Shown in pieces: positions 45,472-54,440 of a stretch of 64,000 nucleotides of DNA. The translations under genes and the position numbers were made by a program. The notes beneath the pieces are model-generated. The model searched no databases. It was not told the DNA's origin and was given only the letters and a program-made list of their open reading frames with translations. Numbering within the stretch: the first letter of the stretch is position 1; every line of letters starts with the position of its first letter. Source of the DNA: Nocardioides bizhenqiangii (GTDB lineage Bacteria; Actinomycetota; Actinomycetes; Propionibacteriales; Nocardioidaceae); assembly GCF_034661235.1 (NCBI RefSeq), contig NZ_CP141059.1, forward strand, positions 2,727,501 through 2,791,500, in the 5' to 3' direction.

Positions 45472-47292
45472 TCAGCCCTGCTGGGCCATCCAGGACTCGT
45501 GCAGGCCGGCGTAGACCGAGCCGGCCTCGCGGACCAGCTCGGCGTGGGGGCCGCGTTGCACGATCCGGCCGCGATCGACGACCACCACCTCGTCCGCGGC
45601 CTCGGCCGTGGACATCCGGTGCGCGATCGTGACCGAGGTGCGGCCGGACATCAGCCGGTCCAGCGCCCGACCGATGCGGGTCTCCAGCTCGGGATCGACC
45701 GCGCTCGTCGCCTCGTCGAGCACCAGCAGGTCGGGATCTGCGAGCTGCGCCCGCAGCAGCGCGACCAGCTGCCGCTCCCCTGCCGACAAGGACTCGCCGC
45801 GTTGACCGACCCGGGTGGCGAGCCCGTCGGGGAGTCCTGCGAGCCAGTCGCCCAGGCCCAGCTCGGCGGCGGCGGCGACGATCTGGTCGTCGGTGGCGTC
45901 GAGGCGGCCGTAGCGGGCGTTCGCGGCGAGGGTGTCGTCGAAGAGGAAGCCCTCCTGCGGGACCAGCACCACGCTCGACCGCAACGACGCCTCGGTGATG
46001 TCCCGTACGTCGACCCCGTCGAGCAGCACCCTGCCCTCGGTGGGGTCCATCAGCCGGGTCAGGAGCTTGGCCAGCGTCGACTTGCCCGACCCGGTCTCGC
46101 CGACGACCGCCACCCTCCGGCCGGCGGGGATCGCGAGATCGATGTCGTGCAGCACCGGCGGGCCGCCGGGGTAGGAGAACCCGACGTCCTCGAACGCGAC
46201 GTCCAGCGCACCCGCGGGCAGCACCTGGCCCTCCGGCCCCGGGTCGACCAGGTCGGCCGGGGTGTCGAGGATGCCGATCACCCGGCGCCAGCCGGCGATC
46301 GCGTTCTGGGCGTCGGTGAGCACCTGGGTGCCGAACTGCACCGGGCCGACGAACAGGGTCACGATGAACGCGAACGCCAGCACCTCTCCCGCGGTGATGT
46401 CGCTCGACCAGAGCCGGCCCTGGCCGAGCCAGATGCCGACGATCAGCACCCCGGCGTTGGCGAGGCCGGCGGAGATGCCGCCGAGCGAGAAGGAGAACGC
46501 CGTGAAGCCCTGGGCGCGGGTCGAGGCCGCCTGGTGGGCCGCCACTGCCGTGTCGATCCGCTCCTGGGTCCGCGCCTCCACCGCGTAGGAGCGCACGACC
46601 GCGGCACCGACCACGGGTTCGGAGATCGCCGAGAGCAGTGCGCCGACCTGGCGTCGTACGGTCGCGTAGGCGGCGGAGAGCTTGCGCTGGAAGTACCGCA
46701 GGCTGAGGAAGAGCGGCGCGAAGCACAGCCACACCACCAGCGCCAGCTGCCAGCTGTAGACGACCATCAGCACCGTCGCGACCAGGATCTGGCCGATGCT
46801 GACGATGAACAGCAGGCCGCCGAAGACCAGGAACTGGCTGACCTGGTCGACGTCGCTGGTCACGCGGGAGACCAGGGCGCCGCGGCGCTCGGTGTTCTGG
46901 GTGAGCAGGGGCAGGTCGTGAACGTGGCGGAACGCCTTGACCCGCAGGGTGGCGAGGCCGCGCTCCGAGGTGGAGAAGAGGCGGGCGGTCATGGCGTACG
47001 ACGCCCAGCTGGTCAGGACGATCGCGGCCGCCGCCGCCAGCGTCAGCCAGGTGGTGAAGGTCGCGTCCGGTCCGTCGGGGCCGCGCAGGCCGCGGTCGAT
47101 CGTCTGCTGCACCGCGATGGGTACGACGACCTGGCCGACCGAGGCGATGACGGCGAGCACCAGGGTCTTGCCGATGCCGTCGACGAGCTCGGGCGAGTGG
47201 GCGACGCCGCGCCGGATGGTCTCCCAGGCACCGATGTCCTCACCGGTGACCATCTGGGTGCCGGACGTCCGGGTGGGGGTCACAGCGCTCAT
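45472..47292 (-). CDS. Heterodimeric ABC exporter subunit, catalytic-glutamate half
   Basis: 606 aa. Six-helix exporter domain (about 40-330) and C-terminal ABC domain. Walker A is VVGETGSGKSTLAKLL, and Walker B is LLVLDEATSAVDPE with the catalytic Glu. The signature is LSAGERQLVALLRAQ, departing from LSGGQ. Paired by a 4-nt ATGA overlap with the upstream subunit, whose defects are complementary, so one ATP site is consensus and one degenerate. Substrate unknown: a drug, lipid or peptide. Confidence 0.92.
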   Translation of the reverse strand: MSAVTPTRTSGTQMVTGEDIGAWETIRRGVAHSPELVDGIGKTLVLAVIASVGQVVVPIAVQQTIDRGLRGPDGPDATFTTWLTLAAAAAIVLTSWASYAMTARLFSTSERGLATLRVKAFRHVHDLPLLTQNTERRGALVSRVTSDVDQVSQFLVFGGLLFIVSIGQILVATVLMVVYSWQLALVVWLCFAPLFLSLRYFQRKLSAAYATVRRQVGALLSAISEPVVGAAVVRSYAVEARTQERIDTAVAAHQAASTRAQGFTAFSFSLGGISAGLANAGVLIVGIWLGQGRLWSSDITAGEVLAFAFIVTLFVGPVQFGTQVLTDAQNAIAGWRRVIGILDTPADLVDPGPEGQVLPAGALDVAFEDVGFSYPGGPPVLHDIDLAIPAGRRVAVVGETGSGKSTLAKLLTRLMDPTEGRVLLDGVDVRDITEASLRSSVVLVPQEGFLFDDTLAANARYGRLDATDDQIVAAAAELGLGDWLAGLPDGLATRVGQRGESLSAGERQLVALLRAQLADPDLLVLDEATSAVDPELETRIGRALDRLMSGRTSVTIAHRMSTAEAADEVVVVDRGRIVQRGPHAELVREAGSVYAGLHESWMAQQG

Positions 47293-49097
47293 TTCGCGGC
47301 CACCTCCTCCGGCTCGCCGAGCACGTGCTCCTGCTGCTCGTAGGCGTTGACCAGCCGGGCGTAGTCGGCGTTGCGCGCCACCAGCTCGTCGTGACGGCCG
47401 CGATCGGCGATCGCGCCGTCGGAGAGGTACAACACCTCGTCAGCGAGGCCGATGGTCGCCTTGCGATAGGCGACGACGACCAGGGTCGCGTCGCGGTCCT
47501 CGCCCCTGAGGGCGGCGAGGATCCGCGCCTCGACCTCGGGATCGACCGCGGAGGTGGCGTCGTCGAGCACCAGCAGCCGCGGGCGGCGCACCAGCGCCCG
47601 CGCGAGGGAGATCCGCTGCCGCTGTCCCCCGGACAGCGAGGTGCCGCGTTCACCGAGCCGGGTGTCGAGACCTTCGGGCAGCGCGGCGACGAAGCCGTCG
47701 GCCTGGGCGGTGCGCAGGGCGGCCCACACGTCCTCGTCGGGCACGTCCGCGCCCAGCGTGACGTTGCCGCGCACCGTGTCGTCGAAGAGGAACGCAGTCT
47801 GCGGCACCACCGAGAGCACCTCGGCGAGCGCACCGCGCTCGAGGTCGCGCAGGTCGGTGCCGTCGACGCGGATGGCGCCGTCGTCGACGTCGACGAGACG
47901 GGTCAGCAGGTTGGTGAGCGTGCTCTTGCCCGATGCCGTGGCGCCGACCAGCGCGACGGTGCGACCGGGCTCGACGGCGAAGGTCACGTCGCGCAGCAGC
48001 GGCCGGTCGGGCTGGTAGCCGTAGCGCAGGCCCTCGACCTCGAGCCGCGCGCCGCCGGGCGCGGTCGGCGCGGGCGCGTCGCCGTACTTCATCGCGCCGC
48101 GGGCGCGCAGCACCGCGTCGACGCGGCGGTAGCCGACCACGCTGCGCGGGAACTCCCCCAGCAGCCAGCCGATCGACCGGATCGGGAACGAGACGATGGT
48201 CAGCAGGTAGGCGACCGTCACCACGTCGCCCGCGACGGTGGCGCCGGACAGCACACGGTGCACGCCGAGCACGAGCACGATGAGGACCGCGAGGTTGGGG
48301 AGCGCGGCGAGGGTGGGGTCGAAGGCCGCGCGGATCCGGCCGACCTTGATGTTGACCTCGCGGAGCTCGGTGGCCTTGGCGCGGAACCGGGCGGTCTCCT
48401 CGGGCTCGCGGCCGAGCGTCTTGACCACCATCGCGCCGTCGAACGACTCGTGCGCGATCTCGCTGAGCTCGGCGCGCAGCTCCTGGGCGCGCGTGGCCCA
48501 GCCCTGCGCGAGCCGCTGGTAGACGACGTTGGTCGCGATCACGAGCGGGAACACCAGGAGGCCGATGACGGCGAGCACCAGGTCGGCGAACAGCATCTGG
48601 ACGACCGCGATCACCATCATCGCGACGGTGCCGACGGCCATCGGGAGCGGCGCAATCGGACCCCACGCCGCCTCGACGTCGGAGTTGGCGTTGGACAGCA
48701 GCTCACCCGTCGGGTGCCTCTGGTGCCACTCCATCGGGAGCGAGAGGTACTGCCGGGTGACCGCGCGGCGGGTGCGGGCCTGCATCCGGTACTGCATGAC
48801 ACCGGCGCCGAGCCGGCGGGCCACGATCCCGACCGCGCGCAGGATGGCGACGCCGAGGAAGAGACCGAGCACCGCCCACAGCATGTCGGCGCCGATCTCG
48901 CCGTCACGGAAGGCCGGCAGGACGACGTGGTCGGTCGACCAGCCGAGCACCCAGGCGTCGGCCACGGTGAGGGCACCGAACAGCAGGCTGCCGATCGTCG
49001 AGACCGCGAAGATCCACGGCTCGCGCTTGATGGCGACCCAGAGCACGGCGAAGCCGGCGCCCGTCGTGCCGGCGCCACTGCGCTTGTCGTCGCTCAC
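47289..49097 (-). CDS. Heterodimeric ABC exporter subunit, degenerate Walker B half
   Basis: 602 aa from GTG 49097, AGGGGA upstream. Six helices (about 25-320) and ABC domain with Walker A LVGATASGKSTLTNLL, canonical signature LSGGQRQRISLARAL, and Walker B LLVLDDATSAVDPE, where Asp replaces the catalytic Glu. The DD with LSGGQ here and the DE with LSAGE in the partner are the hallmarks of asymmetric exporters of the TM287/288 or BmrCD kind. First gene of a two-gene operon and left member of the accessory block. Confidence 0.92.
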   Translation of the reverse strand: MSDDKRSGAGTTGAGFAVLWVAIKREPWIFAVSTIGSLLFGALTVADAWVLGWSTDHVVLPAFRDGEIGADMLWAVLGLFLGVAILRAVGIVARRLGAGVMQYRMQARTRRAVTRQYLSLPMEWHQRHPTGELLSNANSDVEAAWGPIAPLPMAVGTVAMMVIAVVQMLFADLVLAVIGLLVFPLVIATNVVYQRLAQGWATRAQELRAELSEIAHESFDGAMVVKTLGREPEETARFRAKATELREVNIKVGRIRAAFDPTLAALPNLAVLIVLVLGVHRVLSGATVAGDVVTVAYLLTIVSFPIRSIGWLLGEFPRSVVGYRRVDAVLRARGAMKYGDAPAPTAPGGARLEVEGLRYGYQPDRPLLRDVTFAVEPGRTVALVGATASGKSTLTNLLTRLVDVDDGAIRVDGTDLRDLERGALAEVLSVVPQTAFLFDDTVRGNVTLGADVPDEDVWAALRTAQADGFVAALPEGLDTRLGERGTSLSGGQRQRISLARALVRRPRLLVLDDATSAVDPEVEARILAALRGEDRDATLVVVAYRKATIGLADEVLYLSDGAIADRGRHDELVARNADYARLVNAYEQQEHVLGEPEEVAAK

Positions 49098-49223
49098 CAG
49101 TCCCCTGCTCCCATGGCCGTACCCACACCCAACCAGCCGGACGAAGCCGACTATTCCCCGAGCCCCCTCCATCGTCGCCGGACGCCTGCGCGCTGAGGAC
49201 TCCGGTCATGCGATCCTGCCCGC

Positions 49224-49847
49224 ATGACGTCCTTCGCGCGCGCCGAGCGTGACCGCCTCTGCGATCTCGCCCTCGAGACCGGCCCGGGCGCCCCGACCCT
49301 GTGCGGTGACTGGACCGTGCGCGAGCTGATGGCACACCTGGTCGTGCGTGAGAACAGCCCGCTCTCGGTCGGCATCGTGGTGCCGCCGCTGGCCTCGATC
49401 ACGGAGAAGGAGACCGAGCGGGTCGCCAGGAAGCCGTTCGACAAGCTGGTCGACAAGGTCCGGAAGGCCCGCAACCCGCTGGCGCTGCCCGGCATCGACG
49501 CTGCGGTCAACACCGCTGAGTACTTCGTGCACCACGAGGACGTCCGCCGCGCGGCGGACGGGTGGGTGCCGCGCAGGCTCGAGCCGGAGGAGCAGGACGC
49601 CCTATGGCGGGTGGCCCGGGTCTCCGGGAAGGGACTGATCCGCCCGGCCGGCGTACCGGTCCTGATCCGTCGTACCGACACCGGCACCCAGACCAACCTG
49701 CGGGCCGGCTCCGACCCGGTCGTGATCAGCGGCCTGCCGTCCGAGATCGTGCTCTTCCTCTACGGTCGACGGGAGACCGACGGCCTGAGCTTCGAAGGTC
49801 CCGAGGACCGGGTGGCAAAGCTCCGCGACTCGGACCTCGGGATCTAG
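49224..49847 (+). CDS. TIGR03085-family (DinB/MDMPI-like) protein
   Basis: 207 aa. ARAERDRLCDLALETGPGAPTLCGDWTVRELMAHLVVRE is the N-terminal helical bundle of mycothiol-dependent maleylpyruvate isomerase-like proteins. The family marker AEYFVHHEDVRRA lies at about 93-105. His residues in MAHL, FVHHEDV provide a likely metal site. Probably a mycothiol- or metal-dependent enzyme; substrate unknown. Confidence 0.85.
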   Translation: MTSFARAERDRLCDLALETGPGAPTLCGDWTVRELMAHLVVRENSPLSVGIVVPPLASITEKETERVARKPFDKLVDKVRKARNPLALPGIDAAVNTAEYFVHHEDVRRAADGWVPRRLEPEEQDALWRVARVSGKGLIRPAGVPVLIRRTDTGTQTNLRAGSDPVVISGLPSEIVLFLYGRRETDGLSFEGPEDRVAKLRDSDLGI

Positions 49848-49878
49848 GTCGGCCGGGCCGGTCCCCGTCGCCCGACCG

Positions 49879-50244
49879 CTACGCGTCGCCGATGTGCTGG
49901 ACCACGCGCACGCTCATGTGGAACGTCGTCATCGCACCCTCGATGACCGCCAGGAACCCGTCGGGACCGTCGCGGAACACCCGTCGGCCCTGCGGCGAGA
50001 AGGGGTCGGGAGGGTCGTAGGAGAAGGCCTCCTGCTGTGCCGCGGCGAGAGCCTCCTCGCGCGTCGGGTGGGACCTGCCACGGACGCTCACGATCGTCGG
50101 CGGCTTGGCCTGTCCCTTGTTGGAGTACTCGACGGCGACCATCCAGCCGCCGTCGACGTCGTCGGTGCGAGGTTCGACCGGATCCTCGCGAAGCTCCCAC
50201 GGCACCTCGCCGCCGCCGGCGTCATAGACCTCGTAGTTGCTCAC
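49879..50244 (-). CDS. Hypothetical protein, 121 aa
   Basis: From GTG 50244, with TAGGAC 6 nt before it as a possible -10. Acidic and Trp-containing N-terminus (GEVPWELREDPVEPRTDDVDGGWMVAVEYSNKGQ), then a THREEALAAAQQEAFSYDPPDPFSPQGRRVF-type helix and a C-terminal strand FHMSVRVVQHIG. No family recognised. Its first 26 codons plus promoter are repeated as a decayed copy at 51305-51413. Confidence 0.7.
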   Translation of the reverse strand: MSNYEVYDAGGGEVPWELREDPVEPRTDDVDGGWMVAVEYSNKGQAKPPTIVSVRGRSHPTREEALAAAQQEAFSYDPPDPFSPQGRRVFRDGPDGFLAVIEGAMTTFHMSVRVVQHIGDA

Positions 50245-50283
50245 GGCGCCGTCCTACCCCGTCGCTCGACCGGATAACCCGGT
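50168..50283. repeat. Direct repeat copy 1: gene start and upstream region
   Basis: The 5' end of the 121-aa gene and its promoter. It aligns with 51305-51413 at roughly 88% by eye over about 108 positions, with one 8-nt gap; the two copies bracket the LLM oxidoreductase gene. Confidence 0.8.
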
Positions 50284-50331
50284 GGAGCTCACACTGCCCG
50301 CCGACGGGTTGGTCGATCAGCTGCCCGGTGG

Positions 50332-51219
50332 TCATCCCAGAGCCGGGACGACTTCAGCAGCCATCAAGGTCATGGACCCGAGCGCGTCCCGCAAGGGAGT
50401 CGCTGCGCGATCGCGGACGATGAACTCGTCCACTTTCGCGTCCCGGTAGTCGCCGAGTCGGTGGGCAACGAACTGGGCCGTGCCGACGATGTCGGAGTCG
50501 TCGTGGACCGGGTTCCCGCGGGCGAGCACGCGGACAACCTGGCCGGTCAGCCGGCGGACTTCCGAAGGTGCGCGTCCGGCCACTCGGCACGCTTCGTCGA
50601 GGATCTCGCTCTTGCGCTGGAACTCCGGGGGCGCAGCCCAGGTGTGCCAGGCATCGGCATGTCGAACGGCGAGCGGGATGGTGCGGCGTTCCCCGGCCCC
50701 GCCCACGAGCAACGGCAACGGGGTCTGGACGGGCGGCGGTTGGCAGCGAGCCTGGCTGAGCCGGTAGTGGGCTCCTGCGAAGTCCGAGACCTCGGATCGC
50801 AGGAGCAGCGAGACGACTTGCACCGCCTCCTCGAAGCGATCCAGCCGATGACCGGGGTCGGGAAGATCGATGCCGTACGCCTTGTGCTCGTTGGGCTGCC
50901 AGCCAGCGCCGAGGCCCAACAGCGCCCGCCCGGCGCTGATCTGGTCCAACGTGGCGGCCATGTTGGCGACGACGGCGGGGTGCCGGTAGGTGTTTCCGAG
51001 GACGAGGGTGCCGAGGCCGATCCGGGTCGTGCTCACCGCGAGGGCGCTCAGGACGGTCCAGCACTCATGCACGTTGCCTGGAACCGCAACCGACGGGTCG
51101 TAGGGCATGAAGTGGTCCGGGACGTAGATCCTTTCGAAGCCCGTCTGTTCGGCATGGCCGGCCAGGGTGAGCAGGTCTCCCCAGGGCCGCCCGGTGTCCA
51201 GGCACACGCTGATGAGCAC
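50332..51219 (-). CDS. LLM-class (F420-dependent type) oxidoreductase
   Basis: 295 aa. Luciferase-like TIM barrel with GFERIYVPDHFMPYDP, LSALAVSTTRIGLGTLVLGNTYRHPAVVANMAATLDQISAGRALLGLGAGWQPNEHKAYG (about 58-115), LPLLVGGAGERRTIPLAVRHADAWHTW. The TLDQISAGRALLGLGAGW pattern marks the F420-using subgroup. Likely uses reduced F420 or FMN on an unknown substrate. It lies between the two direct-repeat copies, so it probably arrived or was rearranged with the event that made them. Confidence 0.88.
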   Translation of the reverse strand: MLISVCLDTGRPWGDLLTLAGHAEQTGFERIYVPDHFMPYDPSVAVPGNVHECWTVLSALAVSTTRIGLGTLVLGNTYRHPAVVANMAATLDQISAGRALLGLGAGWQPNEHKAYGIDLPDPGHRLDRFEEAVQVVSLLLRSEVSDFAGAHYRLSQARCQPPPVQTPLPLLVGGAGERRTIPLAVRHADAWHTWAAPPEFQRKSEILDEACRVAGRAPSEVRRLTGQVVRVLARGNPVHDDSDIVGTAQFVAHRLGDYRDAKVDEFIVRDRAATPLRDALGSMTLMAAEVVPALG

Positions 51220-51304
51220 ACGTCACTCTAAGAGCCCCACGCGGACGGCGAACCACGATTCGCACAGCTCACTGCCCGACCACGGCGGCCGCCGGCGCGC
51301 CAGG

Positions 51305-51413
51305 CGAGGTTCAAACGGATCCTCGCGAAGCTCCCACGGCATCTCGTCGCTGCGGGAGTCATCGACCTCGCAGTTGCTCCGCGTACCCCGTCGCATGAGC
51401 AGATAACCCGGTG
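51305..51413 (-). pseudogene. Decayed copy of the 5' end of the 121-aa gene
   Basis: Read on the minus strand it encodes a recognisable NCEVDD..DEMPWELREDPFEPR, matching residues 3-26 of the 49879-50244 protein. The start codon is lost (GTG has become GGA) and the similarity ends where the downstream sequence changes. Not expressed as a protein. Confidence 0.75.
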
Positions 51414-51414
51414 C

Positions 51415-51420
51415 CAGGAT
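51415..51420 (+). promoter_or_regulatory. Possible -10 box of leaderless DUF4345 gene
   Basis: CAGGAT, 6 nt, then ATG 51427; it lies right after the direct-repeat copy. Confidence 0.35.
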
Positions 51421-51426
51421 GGCGTC

Positions 51427-51801
51427 ATGTCAGCGCTGACGACCTTGGGCCGTGTGACCGGATGGACGTGTATCGCGATCGGTGGTGTCCAGCTCGTCGG
51501 TGGGGCGCGTGGGGAGCCCGGCATGGACGGCGACGCGACGGTGGACTCACATGTTCGCTTCATGGGGCCGGTCTTCGCCGGCTACGGACTGGGCTGGCTC
51601 GACGCCGCGGCATCCCCCGAACCGGACCTGGGCCGGATGCGGCTGCTCGCCGGGCTGATGGCCATCGGGGGCATCGGGCGGCTCGCGACCCGCGCCACCC
51701 TGGGCCGACCGCACCGCTTCCACGACCTGCTGCTCGCCGTGGAGCTCGCCGCGCCCGTCGTGGTGGAGGCGTTGGGCCGGCGCGAGCGCACGACACCTTA
51801 G
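51427..51801 (+). CDS. DUF4345-like membrane protein
   Basis: 124 aa with four short helices. TVDSHVRFMGPVFAGYGLGWL (about 38-58) is the DUF4345 signature, followed by LLAGLMAIGGIGRLATRATLGRPHRFHDLLLAVELAAPVVVEAL. Function unknown. A remnant of an HNH-type gene begins directly after its stop. Confidence 0.8.
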   Translation: MSALTTLGRVTGWTCIAIGGVQLVGGARGEPGMDGDATVDSHVRFMGPVFAGYGLGWLDAAASPEPDLGRMRLLAGLMAIGGIGRLATRATLGRPHRFHDLLLAVELAAPVVVEALGRRERTTP

Positions 51802-52316
51802 TTCGAAAGGCTCTACGCAGCTTCCCCTACGGTCCGATGCTCCTCGAGCAGCTCACCGAGCTCCTCGACCACCGCCAGGTCACCGTGCAGCCGATCATCG
51901 ACCTCAACCAGGCTCACTCGGTCAACGGCTACGAGCACCCGACCCTGGTCAAGCACCGCACCCTGCTCCGGATGCTCGGCGACGTGTTCCCCCACTCCAC
52001 CAACACTGGCTACCGCCGGCTCGACGACGACCACCCCACGCCCTACGTCCCGCCCGATCGCGGCGGACCACCCGGCCAGACCGGCGACCACAACGACGGG
52101 CACCTCACCCGCACCCACCATCGGGTGAAAACGCCCAAGCCCGGCTACGACGTCTGCCAGCTCGGCCTAGGCGTCTACCGCTGGGCCACACCGCACGGCC
52201 TGGCCCGATTGGTCACCACCACAGGAACACGCAGGATCAAGCTGATGCGCAATGACGACGGTCAGATCATCGGCGAGATCTACTACCCCGACAGTGGACC
52301 AGCGCCCCTGGCTTGA
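51802..52316 (+). pseudogene. C-terminal remnant of a DUF222/13E12-type HNH protein
   Basis: About 170 codons without a start. Text such as VTVQPIIDLNQAHSVNGYEHP, LRMLGDVFPHSTNTGYRRLDDDHPTPY, GGPPGQTGDHNDGHLTRTHHRVKT and GLGVYRWATPHGLARLV follows the HNH end of 13E12 repeat proteins. That family normally has LDHTxPY and LxxLCRRHHRxK. The N-terminal DUF222 part is absent and the LDH of the HNH site reads LDD, so it is doubly inactivated. Confidence 0.75.
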
Positions 52317-52372
52317 ACGCCGACGGCCAGGTGCCGCAACTCAGCGCCAAGCGTCCCTCCCCGCGCGCACTT

Positions 52373-52386
52373 GCGGCGGAATGACG
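52373..52386 (+). repeat. Island motif copy A
   Basis: GCGGCGGAATGACG, identical to copy B. It lies in the 160-nt gap between the HNH remnant and the LuxR gene, which otherwise shows nothing. Confidence 0.5.
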
Positions 52387-52476
52387 TACTGCTCGGATCG
52401 CGGGCGTTCGGGATGGCCGCGGCGCAAGCCATATCCGGCTTGAACGGGCACTTTGGAATGGTGGGTCACGAATTGC

Positions 52477-53448
52477 TCAGCTGGCGAGTGAGTCCGGTGA
52501 GCGGCTCCCGCGCTGGCTGAGCCAGGTCGCTGCTTGGGTACGGTTCTCCAGGGACAACTTCGTGAGGATTCGGCTCACGTGGTTGCGCGCAGTCACTGGA
52601 GAGATGAAGAGCCGTTCGGCGATCTCTCGGTTGGTGAGTCCTTCGGCCACCAGCTCGAGGACCTCGCGTTCGCGTGGGGACAGCTCCGGCGTGTCGACGT
52701 TGGACCAGTCGATGCCGATCGGTTCAGGGACCCGGAGCAAGGTGACGGTGATCCCTGCTCCGAGCAGAGTGGCACCGAGGGTATCGAGCGCGTCGGCGGC
52801 TGCCGGCCAGAAGACGTGGCCTCCGACCGCGAGAAGTGCAAAGCCCGCGACACCCCAGAGGAGCGCTGCGAGGTTGGTTCGGTCAGCGGGGCGGCGCAAC
52901 CGGAACACGACGGCCGCGATCGCGAGCAGCAACGGACCTTGGAGTACCCAGCTACCGATCGTGTCGACGGCCCCTGCCCAATCAGCCGGGAGGACACCGA
53001 TCGGGTTCGGTGAGGCGGGACTTCCCCTGACCAGGGTCCACGCGACAATGACGGCAAGTTGGGCGCACACGACGGCGACAGCCACCGGACGCCACCGCGG
53101 CGAAGGCAGACGGCCGTCGGGCACGAGCAGCAGAGCGAGAACGGTGAGTGGCACGACGATCGCGCCGACTCGATCCACGGCCAACGTGGCCCATGAACTC
53201 TCGTGTCCTGCATCCAGCCACTGGCTGGCCAACCCGAGGCTGGCGAAGGCGAGGGCGACCGCCAGCAGAAGCCATCCGACGGCGTTGCGCGGGTGCAGGG
53301 TGGCGCTCAAGGCGCCGGGCAAGCCAAGAGCGAGGGCGATCAAAACCAGCTTCCACAGGCCGGTATCAGCGCTGATCGCCACCGTGGCAAGGAGGATGGC
53401 CAGGGTCACCGTAATCGCGGCCCAGGCAATACTCGGGCGGGAAATCAC
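52477..53448 (-). CDS. Membrane-bound LuxR-family transcriptional regulator
   Basis: 323 aa from GTG 53448. About seven to eight helices fill residues 5-245. The C-terminal LuxR HTH (about 260-310) reads LSPREREVLELVAEGLTNREIAERLFISPVTARNHVSRILTKL. The DNA-binding end is thus tied to a membrane sensor without a separate kinase. Starts 10 nt after a 237-aa membrane protein gene, which may signal to it. GATACT 6 nt before GTG suggests leaderless start; an in-frame ATG at 53544 would overlap the neighbour. Confidence 0.82.
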   Translation of the reverse strand: MISRPSIAWAAITVTLAILLATVAISADTGLWKLVLIALALGLPGALSATLHPRNAVGWLLLAVALAFASLGLASQWLDAGHESSWATLAVDRVGAIVVPLTVLALLLVPDGRLPSPRWRPVAVAVVCAQLAVIVAWTLVRGSPASPNPIGVLPADWAGAVDTIGSWVLQGPLLLAIAAVVFRLRRPADRTNLAALLWGVAGFALLAVGGHVFWPAAADALDTLGATLLGAGITVTLLRVPEPIGIDWSNVDTPELSPREREVLELVAEGLTNREIAERLFISPVTARNHVSRILTKLSLENRTQAATWLSQRGSRSPDSLAS

Positions 53449-53454
53449 CCGCCC

Positions 53455-53460
53455 AGTATC
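53455..53460 (-). promoter_or_regulatory. Possible -10 box of the LuxR gene
   Basis: GATACT on the minus strand, 6 nt before GTG 53448, inside the 3' end of the upstream gene's stop region. Confidence 0.4.
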
Positions 53461-54172
53461 AATCGGTGACGGCGACGTGTCTCGGGTTCTGCCAGACCGC
53501 CTGCGGTAGCCGTAGAACGTGGATTCCGAGCCACCCGAGCGCAACCGCCAGCAGCAAGTGAGCCTCGAGCGGACCGAGGGCCGGCAGGAAGAAATCCCAC
53601 ACCAGAAACACGATCAGCAGCGCCAGTGGAATCCGCGGCAACAGGCCACCGCGCATCCCGGCGATGGCCAGCAATAGCAACCCGAAGAACGAACCGATCA
53701 AGTGCGGCAGCAGGGCCGTGACGATCGTCCCGGTGTGCTCGACGTAGCCGTCGTTGAGGGCGACCGCTGCGTCGGCGCCGATCGCGTCCGGCCCGGCGGT
53801 TCCAGCGCCGTAGCCGAGCGCGACGACATTGTGGAAGCCCCACATGCCCCACAGGGTCAGAACGATGGCGACAGCCGTCAGTCGCGGCGCCGTCCAGCGC
53901 GTGATACTCGCCAGCCCGAGGAAACCGAGTGGCAGGAACAGCATGCTGACTAGGAGCGCGGTCTGCTCAGTGACGTGAACTCCCGGGTGCTCAACACCCC
54001 AGCGAATCTGGGCGCTGAAGTCCTCCAATTGGTCGGGCTTGAAGACCTCGCCCAGGTACTGCGCCAAGCCATTGGTGAGACCAGCAACCACGAGACTCAT
54101 GCCGACTCCGATGCGCGCGGCACGGGAGAGTGGAGAGGTCAGGGTGGTCACGGCCGCGGTGGTTGGTGTCAT
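53459..54172 (-). CDS. Polytopic membrane protein, unknown function
   Basis: 237 aa from ATG 54172. About six helices (for example AARIGVGMSLVVAGLTNGL, VSMLFLPLGFLGLASI, LLPHLIGSFFGLLLLAIAGM, RIPLALLIVFLVWDFFLPAL). Extracellular loop with VEHPGVHVTEQT. No family recognised. Directly upstream of the membrane LuxR gene, which suggests a sensory or transport partner; inference only. Confidence 0.7.
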   Translation of the reverse strand: MTPTTAAVTTLTSPLSRAARIGVGMSLVVAGLTNGLAQYLGEVFKPDQLEDFSAQIRWGVEHPGVHVTEQTALLVSMLFLPLGFLGLASITRWTAPRLTAVAIVLTLWGMWGFHNVVALGYGAGTAGPDAIGADAAVALNDGYVEHTGTIVTALLPHLIGSFFGLLLLAIAGMRGGLLPRIPLALLIVFLVWDFFLPALGPLEAHLLLAVALGWLGIHVLRLPQAVWQNPRHVAVTD

Positions 54173-54333
54173 GCGCTCACGTTCTCTGAACCGGCGCTTC
54201 CAGCGCATGGTGCACCTGCACCAATTCGGCGAATCTCGGGACAGCCGGCGGACACGCGTCCGCGCATCGGCAGATCCGGACGTCCGCCTCGCGGCGGAAC
54301 ACCGGTAGGCCAGGGCGGGACGCCGCCCCTTCG

Positions 54334-54347
54334 CGGCGGAATGACGC
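54334..54347 (+). repeat. Island motif copy B
   Basis: GCGGCGGAATGACG, exact match to copy A, preceded by GGGACGCCGCC, which can pair with GGCGGC to form a hairpin. It sits in the 281-nt gap 54173-54453, where I see no gene. Confidence 0.5.
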
Positions 54348-54440
54348 TGCCGCCTCATAGAGTTGCGGGAAGCTTCAGTGGTCGGCGTAGGTGTCCCCAT
54401 TTCGATCTGGCTGGCCGCTCCGACCGGCGCGAGTGACAAC

